From: Ridgeia piscesae | Taxonomy: Eukaryota; Annelida; Polychaeta; Sabellida; Siboglinidae | Reading direction: 5' to 3' | Length of the DNA: 64,000 nucleotides | Assembly (NCBI GenBank): GCA_025642075.2 | Contig: JAODUO010000061.1 | Span: forward strand, 322,501-386,500 | Shown: piece after piece, positions 51,172 to 53,019 of the stretch | Layout: every line of letters begins with the position of its first letter | Numbering within the stretch: position 1 is the first letter of the stretch | Notes under the pieces: model-generated | What the model saw: the letters and a program-made list of their open reading frames with translations, nothing else | What the model was told of the DNA's origin: nothing | Databases searched by the model: none | Position numbers and translations under genes: made by a program

Positions 51172-52975
51172 ACATTTCAGGTTAAAACCACGTGGTTTGA
51201 AGACCATACATAACGACTTGATAGGGTTATATTCAACATCATTTCAAGTCCAAACTTTGCACATATGTTCAGCAAACCCTGAAGCCCACTAGGACTAGGA
51301 GCAATAACACATGTCATCAGCATAGAACACGTGATTAGTGCAGCAGTTGTGAATGTGGCAAAGTATACCAGCACTATTTAACATATTGCTCAGATCATTA
51401 CTGTATACGATAAATAAATATGGGGACAAAATCCCACCTTGTCGAACACCATTGGAAACATTAAAACAGTTTTTTGTAGAACCCCATTTGATACAGAATG
51501 TTTGGGTTCTGTACCAGTACAACAGGATGCGGATAAGTACAACAGGCACACCTCGATTAAGCAATTTTCTCAAAAGCGTCCAGTGATTGACTCCGTCAAA
51601 TGCTTTTGAAGCGTCTAGAAAGCATGAATACACCGGGCTATTGTTACTTTTATAGTACTGAATAAAAACAATTAAAGCAAATATACAGTGGTCAGTAGAG
51701 TGTCCCTTCTTAAATCCAAACTGAGTGTCGGTTGTATTAAGATATAGTGTCAAAGGTTCCAGCAATATAATTTTAAATATTGTTGAGGCAACGGTAACAA
51801 GCGCAATTGGTCTGTAGTTATTTACGTTGCTCGTGTCTCCAGACTTATTTTTTTTATAAATGGAATTATAATGGTAGATGACCATGAGAAATCACTTTGT
51901 TATAGTGGACAACAGTATAGTTATGCGCCTATCTGAATGAATAAAGTGTTCGGCAGATAGACCATCGTTGCCACATGCTTTTCCAGATTTCAACTTATCG
52001 ATCGCATTTTGAACCATACAAGGACTTATGAGTGAGTGATCTAATCACGAGGTAGAGTTGTAAGCATCACTTACATACGTATACGTATTGCTAACTCGAC
52101 CTAAAATCTCATAATCTGAGATAACCAAACCAGTATTCTCACACATAGAAATTAATTCAGAGTGTTAACAGCAGCATCAAAATCACCATTGATAACAACA
52201 TTGGACGTGTCCTTTTCTTCAATTATAGACGCAATTTTATCCAAGTAGTTACAAAATTCCTCAAAGTAAGGCAGGTATACATTTAAAATAAAAAATTGCC
52301 ATCATTTGTATCAATGTCAATTCCAAGTAATCTGTTATCTTGTAAATCACAAATTGTACAAGCATGTGAAATCGATTTTCTCCATAAAACACCAATACCA
52401 CCAAATGGGCGTCCAACTTGTATACCGAGTTGGGCATTTATAGCATTGACCGCATATGCTTCAAATGCTTTATGAATTGAAAGCAATAAAGTAGTATTCC
52501 ATAATGTAATCTTTCTTTTCCGTCAGCATCGTCATATGACATCAGGTTTACCACCGAAAAGGTTCGCCTATGGGATTCCTTCGAGAACTCGTCAAAGATA
52601 GAGCAAAGGGAATTGATAAAAGGAAACTTGACGTCGCCTGCGCCGCCCTCGGAAATGGAGACGTTCATTATACGTGTCCGGCCTGAATTTTATAATTCAG
52701 TCCTATTCTTTGGTCTTAAAGTGAACAACAGTAGAGGCAATGTTAGCGATGTATCTAATATCGTGTCGGCATCACCTCGAAGCCAAACTGTGACATCAAA
52801 GCCAAACGACAGCAGCAGCTTTTTCACGACTGTAATGCTTGTGATTATTTTTGTTGTGGCTGCTCTCGTCCTCGTTTTGATTATTGGTGGGTGGTTTCTT
52901 CATCATAAAAAATACCTCGGTAGGAGAGATGCAGGCCAACAAGACAGCACCAACGAAGAAGAAGTAGCAGTATAA
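93..52975 (+). CDS. CLCA: CLCA-family gene (calcium-activated chloride channel regulator), 5'-partial, 10 exons in window
   Basis: Joined exons are 93-228, 9338-9462, 9813-10034, 14539-14835, 21515-21736, 32887-33031, 40747-40872, 43125-43268, 44773-44994 and 52527-52975. They total 2088 nt, which is 695 codons plus stop, and every junction keeps phase with AG acceptors and GT donors. The domain order follows the CLCA family: end of the Cys-rich region (FCDDD...APSAQN...[10 protein letters not shown]), VWA domain with MIDAS residues DVSDS, TGRTS and FTDGGEN, the beta-sheet-rich region, a fibronectin-III-like domain, one transmembrane helix and a short charged tail. In characterised members the precursor is self-cleaved by an N-terminal metalloprotease and modulates the TMEM16A chloride channel. 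That N-terminal half lies before base 1. The long introns are loaded with transposons, but no exon here is broken. The family call is firm; the role in this organism is inferred. Confidence 0.93.
1100..2056 (-). pseudogene. LINE ORF2, second half of reverse transcriptase, shifted frame
   Basis: 318 codons continuing the preceding frame after the shift: [15 protein letters not shown], the catalytic [10 protein letters not shown], then the connection and thumb region ([49 protein letters not shown]) typical of L2/CR1 elements, ending in [15 protein letters not shown]. The catalytic Asp pair is intact. Ends with a stop followed by about 380 bases of 3' UTR. Confidence 0.88.
2053..4254 (-). pseudogene. 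LINE ORF2, endonuclease and first half of reverse transcriptase
   Basis: 733 codons. The apurinic-type endonuclease shows [32 protein letters not shown] and LSDHFAV, the usual catalytic blocks in order. Reverse transcriptase follows with [34 protein letters not shown] and [14 protein letters not shown]. The frame closes just before the [10 protein letters not shown] block, near an A-run about position 2073-2082 on this strand, where a one-base indel puts the rest into another frame. The protein would nick target DNA and copy the element RNA; here it is split and likely dead. Confidence 0.88.
4301..4639. other. Intronic sequence without recognised content
   Basis: Stretch between the LINE 5' end and the first palindrome-family repeat. 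It could hold the end of the LINE 5' UTR. No gene seen. Confidence 0.4.
4640..5930 (-). repeat. Palindrome-bearing interspersed repeat, copy 1
   Basis: Reverse complement of most of 15787-17130. Shared blocks include the (CCAGTAACTTTTCAAATCTACTGG)-like end at 5880-5930, the 20-bp perfect palindrome at 4939-4958, and the run through GCGATGTCGTTGTTGTCTGC to TTAATAACATTAG at 4640. It is truncated at its left end. No coding capacity, so probably a non-autonomous DNA transposon. Confidence 0.75.
6890..7720 (+). repeat. Interspersed repeat, uninterrupted copy
   Basis: 6890-7195 matches 17690-18005, and 7196-7720 matches about 20560-21110, both directly. The second copy is therefore the same repeat split by the long-armed element at 18037-20500. 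A (TA)n tract lies inside at 7306-7361. Confidence 0.65.
7306..7361. repeat. (TA)n microsatellite
   Basis: About 28 TA units; the paralogous repeat at 20690 lacks the expansion. Confidence 0.95.
7785..8850 (+). mobile_element. DIRS-like retrotransposon, copy A, deleted
   Basis: Starts with the family's terminal repeat (GCCTAACATAAACTTAGCCT at 7791) and the same 5' region as 23123-23900. At about 8660 it jumps to the tyrosine recombinase region ([24 protein letters not shown]), so nearly the whole gag, RT and RNase H part is deleted. The right end is lost in a (TA)n tract. Confidence 0.8.
8258..8659 (+). pseudogene. DIRS copy A 5' ORF remnant
   Basis: 133 codons collinear with the start of the gag-side region of copy C (GFPKRES and PGSPC in both; compare 23880-23930). 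No domain recognised; it ends where the internal deletion begins. Confidence 0.4.
8849..8921. repeat. (TA)n microsatellite
   Basis: About 36 TA units abutting the truncated DIRS copy A. The long YIYIYI ORFs on both strands here are artefacts of the repeat. Confidence 0.95.
9338..9462 (+). CDS. CLCA: CLCA exon: start of VWA domain, MIDAS motif
   Basis: Acceptor tgtattacag, donor gag|gtgagt; enters in phase 1 and leaves in phase 0. It encodes the first VWA beta strand and the MIDAS loop: [20 protein letters not shown] then SDSM, where DVSDS is the DxSxS metal-coordinating motif. CLCA proteins have the same context (PTFSLLQ...LVLD.S.SM). Too short and too late in frame to stand out as an ORF. 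Confidence 0.9.
9602..9617. repeat. G homopolymer run
   Basis: About 14 to 16 G in the short intron between the two front VWA exons; a likely site of length error. Confidence 0.85.
9813..10034 (+). CDS. CLCA: CLCA exon: VWA domain, middle
   Basis: 74 codons, phase 0 to 0, acceptor aatttttag, donor aag|gtaatg. It contains helix [17 protein letters not shown], the strand YLGIVAFN (CLCA: VG.V.FDS) and [15 protein letters not shown], in which the Thr supplies the second MIDAS site. A run of CTG/TAC-rich sequence follows inside the intron and is not coding. Confidence 0.92.
11530..11690 (+). pseudogene. DIRS copy B RNase H fragment
   Basis: [20 protein letters not shown], then [10 protein letters not shown] and [15 protein letters not shown], parallel to copy C at 27150-27305. 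The catalytic-type Asp of LFTDAS in copy C is Gly here (LFTGAL). The ORF stops at the insertion after LRKL. Confidence 0.75.
11690..12388. other. Insertion of unknown type inside DIRS copy B
   Basis: Not present in copy C, where GCGGAAGCTTATGGGTCTGA runs straight through. It contains two GTAGGTAGGT-type stretches and an AAGGTCAAAT block, and no recognised coding. The junction is defined only by alignment to copy C. Confidence 0.5.
12440..13640 (+). pseudogene. DIRS copy B tyrosine recombinase region, broken
   Basis: Shares [18 protein letters not shown] [31 protein letters not shown] and [12 protein letters not shown] with copy C but in shifting frames. The HxxR box reads KAHQI then a TGA stop, and the expected catalytic Tyr of [10 protein letters not shown] in copy C is Asp here ([10 protein letters not shown]). 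Not functional. Confidence 0.75.
14371..14402. repeat. A-run and (TA)n microsatellite
   Basis: A15-type run followed by about 15 TA units. A G+C-rich stretch (14160-14345) precedes it, with CGGCACGGTCGGCATATC and repeated CGGCCCG motifs, unusual against the AT-rich surroundings. Confidence 0.85.
14539..14835 (+). CDS. CLCA: CLCA exon: end of VWA domain
   Basis: 99 codons, phase 0 to 0, acceptor atttgtcag, donor gag|gttagt. [12 protein letters not shown] carries the third MIDAS site (Asp). It is followed by [20 protein letters not shown], then [26 protein letters not shown] and an N-terminal piece of the next beta-rich region. CLCA proteins read LLTDG.DN...I.T.ALG.....L..L...TGG...Y......LIDAF. 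at the same places. Confidence 0.93.
15180..15765 (-). repeat. Two diverged units of a ~290-bp repeat, also seen at 7450-7720 and 20840-21110
   Basis: Units 15180-15460 and 15470-15765 each contain TTGACC...CATTTTTATCCACTTTTT-like, GATGGC(A/C)GCCACC, an AACTTGA...GGA(G/A)TCGTTTTATATG block and TGAAGTAT. The reverse complement occurs in the repeat at 6890-7720 and at 20840-21110. Confidence 0.65.
15787..17130 (+). repeat. Palindrome-bearing interspersed repeat, copy 2
   Basis: Most complete copy, about 1.34 kb. It starts with CACTAGCCCGGGGGTCAGTAG and ends near ACTGGCCCGTCAGC, with many GGCCC/GGGCC motifs at both ends. The palindrome ACTGTCAAACGTTTGACAGT lies at 16656-16675. Confidence 0.75.
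18037..20500. mobile_element. Non-autonomous DNA element with ~0.6-kb inverted arms
   Basis: Left arm from TGGGGCATTCCATGTCAAAT (18037) to about 18660; right arm from about 19850 to ATTTAACATGAAATGCCCCC (20500), reverse complements with moderate divergence. Examples are ATAACTCCACTTCTAGGTGA on the left against AGAAGTGGAGTTATGACACC on the right, and ACATTGATGTCATTATGTGC against ACATAATGACATCAATGTGT. The centre (18660-19850) has no convincing coding. Class unknown. Confidence 0.75.
19864..19895. repeat. (CA)n microsatellite
   Basis: About 16 CA units at the inner edge of the right arm of the long-armed element. Confidence 0.9.
21515..21736 (+). CDS. CLCA: CLCA exon: beta-sheet-rich region
   Basis: 74 codons, phase 0 to 0, acceptor catttacag, donor gag|gtgaga. 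It encodes [20 protein letters not shown], then [20 protein letters not shown]. This is the CLCA stretch after the VWA domain (TV.VDSTVG.DT.FLV....P.I...DP.G). Synteny and phase fit both neighbouring exons. Confidence 0.88.
21950..22437. mobile_element. piggyBac-like MITE with TTAA target duplications
   Basis: TTAA at 21946-21949 and 22438-22441 flank inverted ends AGCGACATGGTCTGTTCGTG and, on the other strand, AGCGACATGATCAGTTCGTG. The similarity continues for about 50 bases through GGCTT...TATTGC.AAATCATGTTA. 488 bp, no coding. TTAA duplication is the hallmark of piggyBac-type transposition. Confidence 0.75.
22442..23122. other. Intronic sequence, nothing recognised
   Basis: AT-rich CLCA intron between the MITE and DIRS copy C; only short shadow ORFs. 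Confidence 0.5.
23615..23685. repeat. (GGAAC)n pentanucleotide repeat
   Basis: About 13 units of GGAAC inside the 5' region of DIRS copy C. Copy A has only GGAATGGAATAG at the matching place (8257-8268), so the expansion arose in copy C. Confidence 0.93.
23882..24500 (+). pseudogene. DIRS copy C gag N-terminal region, decayed
   Basis: A weak, frame-shifting coding signal: GFPKRES at the start, and near 24310-24475 a frame with [20 protein letters not shown], then [16 protein letters not shown]. It leads into the better preserved gag part at 25574 after about 1 kb of other sequence. Function assigned by position only. Confidence 0.4.
24560..25560. other. ~1 kb of unknown sequence splitting DIRS copy C gag
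   Basis: Includes a GT-rich start, GGTTCGATCTC near 24708, and a minus-strand ORF 24762-25043 with [20 protein letters not shown] that matches nothing I recognise. Likely an insertion, since gag-like coding resumes after it. Confidence 0.4.
25574..26137 (+). pseudogene. DIRS copy C gag-like protein, C-terminal part
   Basis: 187 codons. [20 protein letters not shown], then [20 protein letters not shown], resemble the C-terminal region of the first ORF of DIRS elements, which lies just before RT. The Met start is only the first in frame; the region is open from upstream. Stop at 26137 is followed by RT in another frame. Confidence 0.6.
26224..26880 (+). pseudogene. DIRS copy C reverse transcriptase, frameshifted and active-site mutated
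   Basis: The first frame carries [20 protein letters not shown], then [20 protein letters not shown] and [10 protein letters not shown], the palm motifs of DIRS RT. After about 26640 the frame changes to the ORF from 26645 with [20 protein letters not shown]. The catalytic motif should be YLDDWLI; the second Asp is Tyr (codon TAC, 26690-26692). Upstream, [20 protein letters not shown] aligns with copy B at 11040. Not active. Confidence 0.82.
27124..27567 (+). pseudogene. DIRS copy C RNase H
   Basis: [14 protein letters not shown], then [14 protein letters not shown] (Glu site), [17 protein letters not shown] (Asp site) and [20 protein letters not shown]: the complete RNase H motif series of DIRS elements, well kept. 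The frame ends at TAG 27565-27567, where copy B has TGG (Trp), so the stop is a point mutation; the same frame then continues from 27571. Confidence 0.85.
27571..28140 (+). pseudogene. DIRS copy C RNase H-recombinase linker and recombinase N-terminal domain
   Basis: Same frame as the RNase H ORF after the nonsense codon: [20 protein letters not shown], then [20 protein letters not shown], a conserved block after RNase H in DIRS. Next comes [19 protein letters not shown], the SAM-like core-binding domain of tyrosine recombinases, ending [16 protein letters not shown]. Confidence 0.78.
28150..28930 (+). pseudogene. DIRS copy C tyrosine recombinase catalytic domain, frameshifted
   Basis: Frames change near 28280 and 28560. 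Visible sites are [16 protein letters not shown] (first catalytic Arg region), [20 protein letters not shown] (HxxR) and the Tyr in [16 protein letters not shown]. All key residues are present but the reading frame is broken. The enzyme would insert circular cDNA without a target duplication. Confidence 0.78.
29307..30342. other. CLCA intron, nothing recognised
   Basis: Only short shadow ORFs on both strands (e.g. 29180-29536 and 29610-29855), with no family signal. Confidence 0.5.
30346..31071. mobile_element. PIF/Harbinger-like MITE
   Basis: Inverted ends AGGACCGTTTCACGAATATA (left) and, on the other strand, GGACCGTTTCACTAACATTT (right), flanked by CTA at 30343-30345 and 31072-31074. GGRCCGTTTCAY ends and 3-bp duplications are typical of PIF/Harbinger MITEs. 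No coding. Confidence 0.65.
31116..31690. mobile_element. MITE with CCCGTTATAGCTACTT subterminal repeats
   Basis: Three direct CCCGTTATAGCTACTT copies at 31126-31172 and inverted copies at about 31585-31600 and 31635-31663. Outer ends AAGGGGTGTC and, reversed, AAGGTGTCC. About 575 bp, no coding, duplication not fixed. Confidence 0.6.
31925..32560 (+). repeat. Diverged tandem repeat, two units of ~340 bp
   Basis: Shared order of blocks: TTTTGTCACT / TTTCGTCACT, (G/A)TGCTTTC...AT(A)TATGA, and CAATTGATGGTGACC (32076 and 32440), followed by a CTGC-CACC/TTCACC stretch. No coding. Confidence 0.45.
32887..33031 (+). CDS. CLCA: CLCA exon: beta-sandwich, VGRWT exon
   Basis: 145 nt, enters phase 0 and leaves phase 1. 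It encodes [12 protein letters not shown] then [20 protein letters not shown], matching the CLCA VG.W.Y.L......QALTVTVTSRA....PP block. The donor must be g|gtcggt, because only this leaves the one base needed by the next exon (giving Asp-Pro); the nearby cg|gtatga would break phase. An ORF that starts earlier at 32827 includes intron sequence. Confidence 0.85.
33325..34163 (-). mobile_element. CR1-like LINE, 5'-truncated, 3' end
   Basis: A 247-codon ORF (33420-34163) holds the C-terminal part of a LINE protein: [69 protein letters not shown] and [20 protein letters not shown]. The upstream RT palm is missing. The 3' UTR continues through CTAGGTGGCAATTTTGTTAA with a doubled TTGTTAAA end. A second copy of the same 3' end is at 38162-38362. 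Confidence 0.85.
34175..35822 (+). pseudogene. ISL2EU SWIM/YqaJ nuclease gene, 5' part, multi-exon and decayed
   Basis: Candidate exons: 34175-34348 ([20 protein letters not shown]; donor aag|gtacgt), 34737-34797 ([19 protein letters not shown]; acceptor tttgtag, donor tag|gtataa), and 35108-35822. In the last, [20 protein letters not shown] is a SWIM zinc-finger end and [15 protein letters not shown] opens a YqaJ-type exonuclease fold. Stops and shifts interrupt it (in exon 1 after VLRLLV; near 35260; near 35604). A hAT-like element splits the YqaJ domain at 35822; the gene resumes at 38006. Confidence 0.7.
36029..37242 (-). mobile_element. PIF/Harbinger transposon, 1.2 kb, truncated inside
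   Basis: Ends TGGTCATTTTCATAAACCGT and, reversed, GGGCCAGTTTCATGTAGCCT, both continuing into ACTTAG. They are flanked by CTG at 36026-36028 and 37243-37245, fitting the 3-bp duplication of PIF/Harbinger. It carries the N-terminal part of a transposase on the minus strand. A + strand stretch near 36270-36373 ([20 protein letters not shown] then a GGTAAGT donor) may be a relic of the second, Myb-like protein, but this is a guess. Confidence 0.78.
36497..37057 (-). pseudogene. PIF/Harbinger transposase (HARBI1-like), C-terminally truncated
   Basis: 186 codons starting [20 protein letters not shown]. It has the family's N-terminal helix region ([18 protein letters not shown]), [40 protein letters not shown], then [18 protein letters not shown] with the first catalytic Asp, and [20 protein letters not shown] with the start of the second. 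The normal protein is about 350 to 400 residues; the second Asp region is cut and the catalytic Glu is missing. Dead, though its first half is remarkably clean. Confidence 0.88.
38006..38161 (+). pseudogene. ISL2EU YqaJ domain, continuation after the hAT-like element
   Basis: [12 protein letters not shown], then [20 protein letters not shown] fits the YqaJ fold after ITASHF. It is cut at GKG by a LINE 3' end (38162), so the nuclease C-terminus with its last catalytic residues is missing. Confidence 0.55.
38162..38362 (+). mobile_element. CR1-like LINE 3' end, short
   Basis: [20 protein letters not shown], then IDIYLRRAG, is nearly identical to the end of the LINE at 33420, followed by the same 3' UTR (GGTTGGACTCTCGATAAGCC; CTAGGTGGCAGTCTTGTTAA). 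It is a second, heavily 5'-truncated insertion in opposite orientation. Confidence 0.85.
38739..39588 (-). pseudogene. ISL2EU DDE transposase domain, frameshifted
   Basis: Three frames in order from 39588: [20 protein letters not shown] (helix-turn-helix region), then [20 protein letters not shown] (first Asp), [35 protein letters not shown] and [13 protein letters not shown] (second Asp). After a shift near 39020 comes [20 protein letters not shown], then [15 protein letters not shown] (Glu), [13 protein letters not shown]. All three catalytic residues are present, but the ORF is broken at least twice. Family DDE_Tnp_4. Confidence 0.85.
39729..39783. repeat. (TA)n microsatellite
   Basis: About 27 TA units within the ISL2EU element, between its DDE and THAP exons. 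Confidence 0.95.
40450..40695 (-). pseudogene. ISL2EU transposase THAP zinc-finger exon
   Basis: [20 protein letters not shown], then [20 protein letters not shown], matches the THAP domain (C-x2-4-C, F.FP, W). It is the DNA-binding N-terminus of this transposase, here a separate 5' exon. The first bases of the ORF overlap the transposon's inverted end. A TAA follows GPAV directly, before the best-looking donor (aag|gtaaat), so the splice joint is uncertain. Confidence 0.75.
40747..40872 (+). CDS. CLCA: CLCA exon after the ISL2EU-filled intron
   Basis: 126 nt, phase 1 to 1, acceptor tatgttttcag only 57 bases past the right end of an ISL2EU transposon, donor g|gtaagc. It encodes [20 protein letters not shown], then GAKVEVQV and MNDDGV, aligned with the CLCA segment P.P..VYA...QG..PI..A.VTA......L.DNG. 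It has no Met-initiated ORF of reportable size, so it would be missed by ORF calling alone. Confidence 0.85.
40873..41918. other. CLCA intron, nothing recognised
   Basis: AT-rich, no coding signal beyond short shadows. Confidence 0.5.
41919..41984. repeat. (GT)n / (GTGTGC)n microsatellite
   Basis: GT units with a phased GTGTGC section in the middle. Confidence 0.93.
42175..42490 (-). pseudogene. LINE reverse transcriptase relic, internally deleted
   Basis: One ORF joins RT sequence ([40 protein letters not shown]) directly to the C-terminal end of a LINE protein ([38 protein letters not shown]). The YADD block and everything between is gone. The D of the FD.V.R motif is already mutated (FHLSLNR). 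Confidence 0.7.
43125..43268 (+). CDS. CLCA: CLCA exon: [11 protein letters not shown]
   Basis: 144 nt, phase 1 to 1, acceptor ctctctttttag, donor g|gtaggt. It encodes [20 protein letters not shown] then [10 protein letters not shown], matching the very conserved CLCA string GAGAD..KDDG.YSRYF.....NGRYS.KV. Same-strand LINE relics lie on both sides but stop short of the exon. Confidence 0.9.
43326..44032 (-). pseudogene. LINE relic, segment upstream of and entering the reverse transcriptase
   Basis: In order on the minus strand: [20 protein letters not shown], then [20 protein letters not shown] (linker between endonuclease and RT), [20 protein letters not shown] and TRFRLIILL (RT entry). Frames change twice. 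It could be the same LINE family as 42175-42490, but a CLCA exon lies between, so they are separate pieces. Confidence 0.6.
44058..44128. repeat. (TA)n microsatellite
   Basis: About 34 TA units with two interruptions. Confidence 0.95.
44327..44440. repeat. (TA)n - (CA)n - (CG)n compound microsatellite
   Basis: TA units to 44373, CA units to about 44424, then CGCGCGGGCGCGCG. It lies about 330 bases upstream of the CLCA exon at 44773. Confidence 0.93.
44773..44994 (+). CDS. CLCA: CLCA exon: linker and start of fibronectin-III-like domain
   Basis: 222 nt, phase 1 to 1, acceptor catcttgtag, donor g|gtgagg. [20 protein letters not shown] then [15 protein letters not shown] matches the CLCA FPP..ITDL.A.......L.WTAPGDD.D.G, the opening strands of the C-terminal fibronectin-III-like domain. 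Confidence 0.88.
44995..45869. other. CLCA intron, nothing recognised
   Basis: Mostly AT-rich; only short shadow ORFs. Confidence 0.5.
45870..46068 (-). mobile_element. tRNA-derived SINE-like element
   Basis: On the minus strand TAGCTCAATTGG (46045-46056) fits the polymerase III A box and AGTTCGAACC (45988-45997) the B box, spaced as in a tRNA head. GCCGTAGCTCAATTGGTAGA resembles a tRNA D-arm region. The sequence then runs into a non-tRNA body ending near TATATAAAAATGG. A plain tRNA gene is less likely, as the stems pair poorly. Confidence 0.6.
46165..47125 (+). repeat. Palindrome-bearing interspersed repeat, copy 3
   Basis: Starts CACTGACCCGCGGGGGGAG and follows copy 2 block by block. The palindrome has decayed (about 47081-47100) and the far end is lost, replaced by (GTA)n and (GGC)n trinucleotide tracts. 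Confidence 0.7.
47145..47330. repeat. (GTA)n and (GGC)n trinucleotide tracts, tandemly arranged
   Basis: AGTAGTAGTAAGTAGTAGTA units alternate with ATATACGCAAGGTGG and GGTGGCGGCGG in about three rounds, so a larger unit of roughly 60 bp has been duplicated. Confidence 0.85.
47837..48063 (-). pseudogene. LINE 3' end relic
   Basis: In one frame [20 protein letters not shown], in the other [13 protein letters not shown]: the usual C-terminal block of CR1/jockey-type LINE proteins, with a frameshift between. It ends at the boundary of the gypsy fragment. Confidence 0.7.
48070..48841 (-). pseudogene. Gypsy (Ty3-type) Pol fragment: zinc knuckle, protease, RT entry
   Basis: Begins [14 protein letters not shown] and [20 protein letters not shown] (CCHC zinc knuckles; a frameshift between). 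Then [20 protein letters not shown] has the aspartic protease active site (DSGA), and downstream [20 protein letters not shown], a conserved gypsy post-protease block. It fades into a decayed approach to RT (about 48310-48120, MRRKCQS at the end). The catalytic RT domain and integrase are absent. Mutated but the protease site is intact. Confidence 0.75.
48845..49399. other. CLCA intron, nothing recognised
   Basis: No coding or repeat signal beyond short shadow ORFs. Confidence 0.45.
49400..49880 (-). repeat. Palindrome-bearing interspersed repeat, copy 4, partial
   Basis: Opposite orientation. It starts with CACTGACCCGATGGCCCGAA, continues through the TTTCCGTAACCCGACCCTTC block, and keeps a 16-bp core of the palindrome at 49769-49784. 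Confidence 0.65.
49900..50530. other. CLCA intron, nothing recognised
   Basis: AT-rich; no support for genes. Confidence 0.5.
50620..51207 (-). pseudogene. LINE C-terminal region with (TA)n inside the ORF
   Basis: Starts with [16 protein letters not shown], where a (TA)n tract (51110-51168) has expanded in frame as Tyr-Ile repeats. It continues [34 protein letters not shown] and [20 protein letters not shown] to a natural-looking end [10 protein letters not shown]. Confidence 0.75.
51295..51885 (-). pseudogene. LINE reverse transcriptase
   Basis: [20 protein letters not shown], then [40 protein letters not shown] (first catalytic Asp), [20 protein letters not shown] and [13 protein letters not shown] (YADD). 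All RT palm motifs are present in one frame. A frame change near 51300 breaks the link to the C-terminal part. Confidence 0.88.
52283..52486 (-). pseudogene. LINE endonuclease fragment
   Basis: 67 codons: [19 protein letters not shown], then [20 protein letters not shown], the GG.....R beta-hairpin region of APE-type endonucleases. The 5' part of the domain is missing. Confidence 0.6.
52527..52975 (+). CDS. CLCA: CLCA last exon: FN3 end, transmembrane helix, tail
   Basis: 449 nt including TAA at 52973-52975; acceptor tttcttttccgtcag. SSYDIRFT (CLCA: Y.IR.S) starts it, then the remaining FN3 strands ([20 protein letters not shown] resembles IAI.A.D....S..SNIA). A Ser-rich stalk follows, then a helix of about 25 hydrophobic residues from roughly 52836 to 52905 ([20 protein letters not shown]), basic HHKKYLGRR and an acidic end EEEVAV. 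This predicts a type I membrane topology with a short cytoplasmic tail. A LINE ends about 45 bases before this exon. Confidence 0.92.
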
Positions 52976-53012
52976 ATACACATTATGTGACTGTAACCAA
53001 TCTTCACGCAGC

Positions 53013-53018
53013 AATAAA
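53013..53018 (+). promoter_or_regulatory. Candidate polyadenylation signal AATAAA of the CLCA gene
   Basis: AATAAA 38 bases after the stop codon, the first on this strand. A second one (taataaaaac, about 53749) would give a longer 3' UTR. Which is used cannot be told from sequence. Confidence 0.45.
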
Positions 53019-53019
53019 C

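Larger units (their letters stand above)
50560..52486 (-). mobile_element. Second LINE, endonuclease-truncated, beside the last CLCA exon
   Basis: Minus strand order: endonuclease fragment 52486-52283 ([29 protein letters not shown]), degraded linker, RT 51885-51295, C-terminal region 51210-50620, and a TAATAATAAATAAATAAT-like 3' tail at 50560-50592. It is a different family from the one at 720-4300 (RT motif FYADDM rather than YADDTQ). Confidence 0.8.
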
